From Gordonibacter sp. An230 (GTDB lineage: Bacteria; Actinomycetota; Coriobacteriia; Coriobacteriales; Eggerthellaceae), in the NCBI RefSeq assembly GCF_002159915.1, contig NZ_NFJP01000003.1:124001-188000 (forward strand): 64,000 nt of DNA. The letters are read 5' to 3'. Position numbers and translations under genes: made by a program. The notes under the pieces are model-generated. The model had not been told where the DNA came from and ran no database searches. It saw nothing but the letters and a program-made list of their open reading frames with translations. Of this stretch, positions 57,464 through 64,000 are shown one piece after another. The number at the start of each line of letters is the position of its first letter. Position 1 is the first letter of the stretch.

Positions 57464-58932
57464 GAGAGTTCCTCCAACGCCGACGCAACGTCCCCGTCTC
57501 CCGCCCAAGTTGTCCATTGCTCGTACCTGCGCGCGAAGAACCTCGGCTGATAGTCCTGAAGAGGCTCTATGTCCTCAGACCCCGAGAAACATGCCAGATG
57601 GTTCCCTACTACGTCGTAACCTATTCCGCAAGTAAACGACAATCCTCCCGAAAAGCGAGGATTGCACTCAAGCAAATGATAGACTCCGTCCGCATCGCGT
57701 ATGAACTCGAAATTGACGCACCCAACAACGTCGAGTTTTTCTGCAAGAAGTGTGCAAGCCCTCTCCAGCACGACATCGCGGAACACGAAAACCGAGGTTC
57801 CTGCCCCATTCGGAGTTCGCAATAGCTCAATTCGGGGAACAGAAACGACTCGACCAGAAAAGGGATGCCTCACGACATCAACAGTCGCAATGTGACCTCT
57901 TACAAAGGGTTGGACAACATACCCATCCCGAGGAGCAAAAGCCATCCATTCGGCTCGGCTATTTAGCACCACAACCCCTTCGCTGCTTCTTCCGTCGACG
58001 GGCTTGCACACCACGGGAAACGCAAAAGGGCACACATCTCCTACGGGTTTTGCGGGAACCACTTCAACACCATCCACGCCGCGCTCGAAACAAGAAGAGA
58101 ACATCAACTTATTGCGGCATACCTCAACCGCACGCTTTGACGGAAGCAGGAGATGAATTCCTTTCTCCTCGAAACTGCCTCTGTAAACGCTAAGAGCGTC
58201 GACCTCATAATCCGTCAAGGGCAGTATGCACGCAGCCTCTTCTTCGCGGCATACATCTAAAAGGGCCGCGACAAAAGACTCGCCATCTTTTGCAGCAGGG
58301 ATTTTATGAAACACGTCGACATCGATCGCATTTGCAAGCCACGCACGCGGGTTGATGTCGCATCCAACAACTCTCAGCCCCGAGCGATGAAGTCCAGAAA
58401 TCACTGCTTCCGCAGAGAAAGACCCTATCGCAGTTACAAGGGCAGCGGAACCTTTCCTCGCACGCACGGCAACATCACTCGGACGAGCAATGGGGCGGTC
58501 GAGCATCATCCGAAAATGAATATCGTTCGGCCTCCGATCTTCAAAAGACGTAACCCTTTCGAATCCCATCCCGCGATATAGGTGCACCGCTCCGCGATTC
58601 TCCGCATCGGTGTACAGATGAAGTCCCCGTATCCCCTTTTGCCTGCAAACGTCAATGAAGCCCTCGACGAGCTTTTTCGCTATGCCGCAGCGCTGAAAGT
58701 CCCTCCTCACTCCAACAAGGGCTATGTAGGCAAGGCCTTCCGGAGGAAGATTGTCTGTATAGCCCGCCACAAGACCCACAAGCCTCCCCTCCCTGAATTC
58801 AGGGACAAGCGTCGCGCAAGAGAGCAATTTCTCGGCATACCCCCCAATGTCAACCTTCTCCGAAAGGGGAATAGGGAACAAATCGCTCACATCACGAAGG
58901 AATCTCGTCAATTCAGTCTTTGCTATAGCCAC
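57460..58932 (-). CDS. GNAT acetyltransferase-ATP-grasp ligase fusion
   Basis: A 490-residue two-domain enzyme. Residues 1-145 form a GNAT acyltransferase domain with the acyl-CoA loop VGVRRDFQRCGIAKKLVEGF and LYRGMGFERV. Residues 160-430 form an ATP-grasp ligase: FPVVCKPVDGRSSEGVVVL and CVNFEFIRDADGVYHLLECN with NPRFSGG metal ligands. Both domains appear intact. In a polysaccharide locus it may acylate and amidate a sugar or carrier; neither substrate is known. The gene is AT-richer than the flanking core genes. Confidence 0.85.
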   Translation of the reverse strand: MAIAKTELTRFLRDVSDLFPIPLSEKVDIGGYAEKLLSCATLVPEFREGRLVGLVAGYTDNLPPEGLAYIALVGVRRDFQRCGIAKKLVEGFIDVCRQKGIRGLHLYTDAENRGAVHLYRGMGFERVTSFEDRRPNDIHFRMMLDRPIARPSDVAVRARKGSAALVTAIGSFSAEAVISGLHRSGLRVVGCDINPRAWLANAIDVDVFHKIPAAKDGESFVAALLDVCREEEAACILPLTDYEVDALSVYRGSFEEKGIHLLLPSKRAVEVCRNKLMFSSCFERGVDGVEVVPAKPVGDVCPFAFPVVCKPVDGRSSEGVVVLNSRAEWMAFAPRDGYVVQPFVRGHIATVDVVRHPFSGRVVSVPRIELLRTPNGAGTSVFVFRDVVLERACTLLAEKLDVVGCVNFEFIRDADGVYHLLECNPRFSGGLSFTCGIGYDVVGNHLACFSGSEDIEPLQDYQPRFFARRYEQWTTWAGDGDVASALEELS

Positions 58933-58963
58933 AGATGTACTCCTAACCTATGTAGAGCGACGA

Positions 58964-60030
58964 TCACGAGAAAAATTTATTCAATTCTCCATCCCTCCTG
59001 ATGGGATGAAAAAACTGAACAGGGGAAATGGCAGAGAGACTGTTCACTTCAAGGATCACGAAGCCCTCGTCCGTCGCAGCAACATCCCATCCCAAATAAT
59101 CCAAATCACTTAGGTATTCGTGCATTTCGAGGCATTTTTCGCAAATCAAATCCCAGTTCGGAACCCTACCCGTTATTCTGACGCCCGTATCGGGGTGCTC
59201 AGAGTATCGCCGAACTGTACCGTCTTCGAATCTGTACACAGCTTCTATCGATCCTTGCGAATCCACTTCCCCGAAGACCGACCCACCAAGCGTATGACCT
59301 GTGCACCAATCCTGCCCAGCACCGCCAAACCGGACGAAGTTGAACAGAATGCGCGCTCCGCTAGGAGTAGATACCGTTTGAATCCTGATGCAATGGCAGA
59401 CGTCGGGCCAAGCCTGTTGATACTTACGGCATTGCTTTACTTCTTCAGTCATAACAAATTCGGAACCCGAAGAGACAAGCGTCGAATAATAATCGTCGAC
59501 AGCCATTTCGACGCCATTCACGACCAAAGATCCAGCCCCCTCTCCAAGTTCGACGCGCGAAAAACCTTCGCCCCCGCTACCACCCAAACGTTTAACCACG
59601 ACCTTACCGAGTTTCTCCACAATCGAGAACACCTCACCCCCCCCTGGAAAAGGATGCGATCTTCGGGCCAATCGGGAAGTTTGCATACGCGACCAGAGTG
59701 AAAAAGGGCATAGTAATCAGGAAGGTATTGGTCGTATTTCGAAAGCGCGTACCGAATACTGTATTTATCATTGACCCTGATGACTGACCAGCGGTTATAG
59801 GGATGAGCAGCAAAATAATCTCGATCTGACAGATAGTCGGAAACGTTCGAAGCGCTAATACCGAGAAACCGAACAGTTGACGGTGCGAACCCATGACGCA
59901 GAGCCCAAACCAACTCCTTTACCGAGTATTTCCCGCTAAGCCAATCTTCCATAAGAGCTTTGGCATAAAACCCACTTGAATCGCCATTCGCAACCTGCAA
60001 AACTCGACGGACAACCGAACCAACCCTCAT
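58964..60030 (-). pseudogene. Sugar-transfer-associated ATP-grasp protein, frameshifted at G8
   Basis: The N-terminal part (MRVGSVVRRVLQVANGDSSG, then FLGISASNVSDYLSDRDYF) and the C-terminal ATP-grasp part (VVVKRLGGSGGEGFSRVELG, ISAISPVQFF with ILEVN) lie in different frames. They meet at a run of eight C on the + strand (59637-59644). One more base would give LFQGGGEVFSIVEKLG and a 355-residue protein. The architecture resembles sugar-transfer-associated ATP-grasp proteins of capsule loci. The start overlaps the aminotransferase stop by 4 nt. Confidence 0.82.
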
Positions 60031-61163
60031 CGAGCGCACCCCCTGATCACCCGGCAAACCTCGTCCACGTCCCCAAGCGCCAGATCGGCGTACATGGGCA
60101 GGCACAGCACCCGCTCCGCCGCGCACTTGGCGATGGGAGTGCTCTCGCTCGAGTAGGAGTCGCGGTAGCAAGCGTAGTCGCTCACAAGCGGATAGAAGTA
60201 CTTACGTGCGACAAAGCCCTCGGCTGCGAGAACCGCGAACACTTCATCACGCGTGGAGCCAAACGCCTCAGCATCGAACAGGACCGGCATGTAGGCGTAG
60301 TTGGGGCGGACCCCCTCCCCGGGCCGAAGGGCCGCCGCACCGGCGATGCCCTCCAGGTTCGACCAGTAGCGCTCGGCGACGTCCTTACGCTTCGCCACCT
60401 CCTCGTCGAAGTGGCGCAGGTTGCAAAGTCCCATGGCTGCGCGGAACTCGTCCATCTTGGCATTGCCGCCCACGCACTCTACGCTCTCCGGATCAACGAT
60501 ACCGAAGTTCCTCCACCGCTCGAGGGCGCCGCGAAGGGCTGGGTCTCCGAAGCAGACCGCTCCACCTTCAATAGTGTTGAATACCTTGGTGGCATGGAAG
60601 GAGAGCATGCTGGCATCCCCGTAGGTGGCCACCCCCTCCCACTTGCCCGCAGCCGGATCCCACCTCTCCACCCCGAAGGCGTGCGCAGCATCGTATATCA
60701 CCTTCAGCCCGTGCCGGTCGGCGACCTCTCGGATTGCGCCCACGTCGCACAGGTTGCCGTAGACGTGCACAGGGAGGATGGCGCAGGTGCGCGGTGTGAT
60801 TGCCCGCTCAAGCAAATCGGGGTCGATCGTGAGGTCGGACTCGCGGACATCGGCGAACACGGGCTTGAGACCCTTGCGCACGATCGCATGCGTCGTGGAG
60901 GCGAACGTGAATGGCGTGGTGACCACCTCGTCGCGCCCGTCCGAGCCAAGCTCTAGCGCTTCGATGGCGCATTCGAGAGCGCTGTGTCCGTTAACGAACA
61001 AGCATACGTCAGCAACGCCCAAGCGCTTCTCAAGCGCTGCCTCTAACTCTCGGTGTCTCTCTCCCGCATTGGTGATCCATCTGCTTTCCCACAGCGGTGC
61101 CACCTCGGCAAAGTACTCCCCAATGGGAGGCATTGAGGATCGGGTCACATTTATGCGAGGCAT
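60027..61163 (-). CDS. DegT/DnrJ/EryC1-family sugar aminotransferase
   Basis: A 378-residue PLP enzyme that should transaminate the 4-keto (or 3-keto) group of a dTDP-deoxysugar. Motifs are FVNGHSALECAIEAL, the PLP-ring Asp in VIYDAAHAFGVE and the Schiff-base Lys in SFHATKVFNTIEGG. With RfbA and RfbB it would give a dTDP-amino-dideoxyhexose. AAAGGAAG lies upstream of the ATG. Which product (4-amino or 3-amino) is not clear. Confidence 0.92.
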   Translation of the reverse strand: MPRINVTRSSMPPIGEYFAEVAPLWESRWITNAGERHRELEAALEKRLGVADVCLFVNGHSALECAIEALELGSDGRDEVVTTPFTFASTTHAIVRKGLKPVFADVRESDLTIDPDLLERAITPRTCAILPVHVYGNLCDVGAIREVADRHGLKVIYDAAHAFGVERWDPAAGKWEGVATYGDASMLSFHATKVFNTIEGGAVCFGDPALRGALERWRNFGIVDPESVECVGGNAKMDEFRAAMGLCNLRHFDEEVAKRKDVAERYWSNLEGIAGAAALRPGEGVRPNYAYMPVLFDAEAFGSTRDEVFAVLAAEGFVARKYFYPLVSDYACYRDSYSSESTPIAKCAAERVLCLPMYADLALGDVDEVCRVIRGCAR

Positions 61164-61218
61164 CTTGGAACTTCCTTTCTTGTAATTTCAAAGTGCCGTC
61201 CGAAGTCGAAGAAAGCTT

Positions 61219-62685
61219 TTACCGAGCGACTTTCCTAGACGAGGCGAGTTCCTTGACAGTACCCAACAGGTACGAAAACGCTTCCACCCTGAACAATCGG
61301 GAAAGGCTCACATAGGTCGCCACCACCACTGCCACCTGCAAAACCACCGTCGCAACATCAGGCAGGGCAAGCAAACCCACAGGCGAGGCGAGAATCACCG
61401 AGATCGCCGACAGAAAAAACGCCGGACAGATATCACTGACCTGCTCAGCGTAGGAGTATCCTACGACCTTTCGGTTTGGCCAGGCGTTCACAAAAGTGCT
61501 CACAACGCCAGTGAGCATGTAGCTGCCTACCAAGAAGTAGACATCACGCAAGACGAAAGCTGCAAATAGCATCGCGATCATTCCGTAAGCTTTCTTGACA
61601 AGCTCGAGCTTAAGGAACAGGTCACTGCGCCCCATGCCGTTGAGCGCCTGAAGGTTTGCCGTATGGATGGGAAGAAGGGCGTATACGAAGCAGTACATCT
61701 GAAGAAACGGCACACAGGGAAGCCACGGCTCCCCGAGAAGCAATCGCACCAGTGGCTCGGCCACAAGCGCAAAGGCCGCCATCGACGGGACGACGAGATA
61801 TGTCGAAGTCTTGAGCGCGCGGCGGACTAGCCGCTTAACGTATGCCGCATCATGCTGCACGCGAGACACGGCCGAAAGCATAACCGGTTGTATTGCTCCG
61901 TCAAGAATGGACCCCACGGACATTGGGTACTTTTTACCTTGGGACACAAGTCCGAGATCCTCTGCGGAAAACTGCTTACCGATGATCAGATCCGACAAAC
62001 TCCTATACAATGCGTCGAGAAGCCCTGAAGCGAGTAGTTTCCATCCAAAGGAAAACAGCATCCCCGCTCGATCTACATCGAAGACGAAACGCGGTCGCCA
62101 ACGCACTTGCAGTGCAAGCGCAACGCAATTCGCAAGCTGGTAGACGAGTTGCTGCGCTACCAACGCCCACAGCCCAGCTCCATTCAAAGCCGATGCCACG
62201 CCGAGAACGCCCGAGAAAACGACCGAAGCGACAGTAGCATTGAACGCTTTTCTGAATTCCAGCGCGCGCTGAACAATTGCAACCTGCACAGCGTTAAACG
62301 AGTTGATGATAAGAACGAAAGCAAGCACCCTCAATGGCCAGACTATGTGGGGCATCCCATAGAAATCAGCGAAAAGGGGAGCACAGAAGAACACGGAAAA
62401 GTAGAGAACGAGCGACGCACTTAGGCTAAGCCAAAACACCGTCGAGCAGTCCCGGTCGCCAATATTGGGTGTCTGCACAAGGGCCGTGTTTAACCCAGAC
62501 TGCACTACGACGTTGCCAACGTTAACGAATACGAGCATAATTGCGAGCGCCCCGAACTCCTCAGGCGCAAGCAGCCGCGCCATAACGATCTGAACGAGAA
62601 GCTCAACGACAGCCCGCCCGCCATGCTCAAACAGCTTCCAGAAGAGGGAGGAGATGGTTTTACCTTTGAGGGACCTCACGACCAA
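61219..62685 (-). CDS. wzx: Wzx-type polysaccharide flippase
   Basis: A 488-residue protein with about 14 hydrophobic segments, starting SLKGKTISSLFWKLFEHGGR and VQIVMARLLAPEEFGALAIM, the hallmark of the polysaccharide-transporter family. It should flip lipid-linked repeat units. The start is weak: a TTG at 62685 or a GTG two codons later, and I see no clear RBS. It lies 8 nt after the GT2 gene. Confidence 0.92.
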   Translation of the reverse strand: MVVRSLKGKTISSLFWKLFEHGGRAVVELLVQIVMARLLAPEEFGALAIMLVFVNVGNVVVQSGLNTALVQTPNIGDRDCSTVFWLSLSASLVLYFSVFFCAPLFADFYGMPHIVWPLRVLAFVLIINSFNAVQVAIVQRALEFRKAFNATVASVVFSGVLGVASALNGAGLWALVAQQLVYQLANCVALALQVRWRPRFVFDVDRAGMLFSFGWKLLASGLLDALYRSLSDLIIGKQFSAEDLGLVSQGKKYPMSVGSILDGAIQPVMLSAVSRVQHDAAYVKRLVRRALKTSTYLVVPSMAAFALVAEPLVRLLLGEPWLPCVPFLQMYCFVYALLPIHTANLQALNGMGRSDLFLKLELVKKAYGMIAMLFAAFVLRDVYFLVGSYMLTGVVSTFVNAWPNRKVVGYSYAEQVSDICPAFFLSAISVILASPVGLLALPDVATVVLQVAVVVATYVSLSRLFRVEAFSYLLGTVKELASSRKVAR

Positions 62686-62692
62686 GCGACAA

Positions 62693-63697
62693 TCAATGAA
62701 TTCTTTTTACTCTGCGAACCAACTCAAAAGGCAAACAGAGCAATGAGCATTTCAATACTTCAATCAGAAGACCAAACCATCCTTTAGAGACAGAAAGCAC
62801 GAGGCTTAGCGCATCCCTATCTTGGCCTTGTTTAAAAACTACTCTCTTAGCAATCGCAGAAACTACGCAACGTAATTCTTTCCTGTAATTCGGAAAGCTA
62901 AGATTCCTGCTCTTCGCAAATCGTCGCATCTCTCTATGGGTCCTGTAAAATACTCCCGATAGGTTTTTTCCGAACATCCTGGCCGACCAGCTACTCCCAA
63001 AAGTCTGAATAACTCGGTGAACACTCATCACGTCACCGATCACATAAACCTCCCCTTTGGTCAGACACAGTAGAAGGGTTTTCGCGTCGCCGTTGACCTG
63101 CAAACCCCAATAATCCTCGATTGGAAACTCTTCAGAACCGTCGTAGACAGATCGACGAAGAACGAGAGAAGCTGTTTGCCCTGGATATGTTTTCCCGAGA
63201 GCAAAATCCAAGTTCGTATATCTTCCCGAAGTCCGCGGAGTATATATAGGACGAGAGGTAAGCGCATTGCGATTGAATTCATCCACAACCTCACAACCAT
63301 GATAAACGGCCACGCAATCCGCATGAGAGTCAAGGTACTCTACTTGTTTCTGAAGCTTCTTTGGATCCGTCCAGTAATCGTCTCCCTCACAAAATGCAAT
63401 ATACCTTCCTTTAGCCAAAGGAAAAATGAATTCTTTCAGGATGCTCCTGCCTTGCTGAAACTGGTTCTCAGCTTGAAGAATAGTAACGATCTTGTTCGGA
63501 TATCGCCTCTTGTAGCAACCAATGATTTGCGAAGTGCCATCAGTTGACGCGTCGTCGTGCACAATAACCTCAAAAGCAAAATTCGTCTCTTGCATGATAA
63601 TTCCATCGAGGCATTGCTCAATATATTTCTCGTGGTTGTAAGCCGTTACGCATACGGTAACGCAAACCTCATGCCGCATTCGGCCAAAATCGCTCAT
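62693..63697 (-). CDS. GT2-family glycosyltransferase
   Basis: A 334-residue GT-A enzyme. The nucleotide-binding start is CVTVCVTAYNHEKYIEQCLD; EVIVHDDASTDGT and AFCEGDDYWTDP supply the DxD-type metal site. GC content here is visibly lower than in the chromosomal genes, as often seen for transferred surface-antigen genes. The start overlaps the upstream gene by 4 nt. Donor and acceptor are unknown. Confidence 0.93.
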   Translation of the reverse strand: MSDFGRMRHEVCVTVCVTAYNHEKYIEQCLDGIIMQETNFAFEVIVHDDASTDGTSQIIGCYKRRYPNKIVTILQAENQFQQGRSILKEFIFPLAKGRYIAFCEGDDYWTDPKKLQKQVEYLDSHADCVAVYHGCEVVDEFNRNALTSRPIYTPRTSGRYTNLDFALGKTYPGQTASLVLRRSVYDGSEEFPIEDYWGLQVNGDAKTLLLCLTKGEVYVIGDVMSVHRVIQTFGSSWSARMFGKNLSGVFYRTHREMRRFAKSRNLSFPNYRKELRCVVSAIAKRVVFKQGQDRDALSLVLSVSKGWFGLLIEVLKCSLLCLPFELVRRVKRIH

Positions 63698-64000
63698 CTA
63701 CCCTCCATGGAAGTAACGAGCGGCTTTCTTTCGAGACGAACGCCATCAGCAAGCCCTATATGCCTTTGAGCGCTCAATCCTTGCCGCATCCCGGAGAAAA
63801 AGCAAAGAGTCAGAAAGAGAACCATTGCGCCCGTATAAACGAAGCAATCGCCCTTGACCTGCATCACAAGGAATGACACAAATATTGCAAGAACCAGAAC
63901 TTTACCCGATCCCGAAACGCTAGCATTGCGACCAACGCACCTTCGATAGAGAATAAAATGCGTAATATACATTGCAAGAGATCCTATAACCCCGCATCTC
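63694..64000 (-). CDS. Partial membrane protein, possible Wzy-type polymerase (C-terminal end)
   Basis: The frame is open to the window edge, so only the last 100 or so codons are seen. Two hydrophobic segments, VLVLAIFVSFLVMQVKG and GAMVLFLTLCFF, are followed by a polar tail. Position at the head of a wzx/GT2 cluster and the AT-rich codon use suggest the O-antigen polymerase. The family cannot be established from this fragment. Confidence 0.45.
   Translation of the reverse strand, partial: RCGVIGSLAMYITHFILYRRCVGRNASVSGSGKVLVLAIFVSFLVMQVKGDCFVYTGAMVLFLTLCFFSGMRQGLSAQRHIGLADGVRLERKPLVTSMEGR

Overview
This is a high-GC stretch of bacterial chromosome. The closest match to my knowledge is a gut actinobacterium of the class Coriobacteriia, probably Eggerthellaceae. 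That rests on base composition, SD-led genes with 4-nt start/stop overlaps, DMSO-reductase-family respiration, EFR1-type ferredoxins and an ECF transporter. It is an inference from gene content; no 16S or other marker lies in the window, and I see no rRNA or tRNA gene.

Layout. 1-995: noncoding DNA with a dispersed repeat, one degenerate CRISPR repeat and a possible small membrane ORF. 997-12072: a complete type III-A CRISPR-Cas locus read leftwards (cas6, cas10, csm2-csm6, cas1, cas2, leader, then 26 repeats and 25 spacers); cas6 is frameshifted at a C10 tract. 12210-16556: an ECF transporter (T, A, A and a TrpP-like S component) behind a T-box leader. 16824-17560: a decayed HEPN-MNT pair. 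17699-23187: two DHA2 drug exporters with TetR and PadR regulators, a perfect parS site, and two matching PadR-type operators. 23208-30278: recN, an LRR-like gene, an orphan C-terminal fragment, a MerR-TipAS regulator with its operator, two flavodoxin-fold reductases and a TetR. 30562-37550: radical SAM, TorD-like chaperone and a DMSO-reductase-type DmsB/DmsA/DmsC operon. 37851-40247: an NrfD-GntR-SPFH operon that shares its operator with the dms operon. 40301-55491: small housekeeping and redox genes (TfoX_C, flavodoxin, dtd, Spx/ArsC, EFR1 ferredoxin), a PIN toxin with a broken RelB-type antitoxin, a YtrA-type GntR-ABC operon, a GT51 transglycosylase, a GH25 lysozyme, an MFS exporter behind a possible leader peptide, a peptidase, and uvrB with a LexA box. 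55524-64000: a surface-polysaccharide cluster read leftwards (wzy partial, GT2, wzx, aminotransferase, two ATP-grasp genes, rfbA, rfbB).

How the parts work together. The CRISPR locus has every part needed for cyclic-oligoadenylate defence: Cas10 with intact HD and GGDD motifs, and Csm6 with CARF and HEPN motifs. Its crRNA-processing gene is the one that is out of frame. The polysaccharide cluster makes a dTDP-amino sugar (RfbA, RfbB, aminotransferase) that two ATP-grasp enzymes may decorate. The dms operon, its TorD chaperone and the NrfD operon look like one co-regulated anaerobic respiratory set.

A recurring theme is frame damage. Five lesions (cas6, the MNT gene, the HEPN gene, the RelB-like antitoxin and an ATP-grasp gene) are each explained by the loss of one base in a homopolymer, whereas the large core genes are intact. 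This is either slipped-strand variation or decay in accessory genes, or a homopolymer under-calling artefact. Reads across the tracts would decide.
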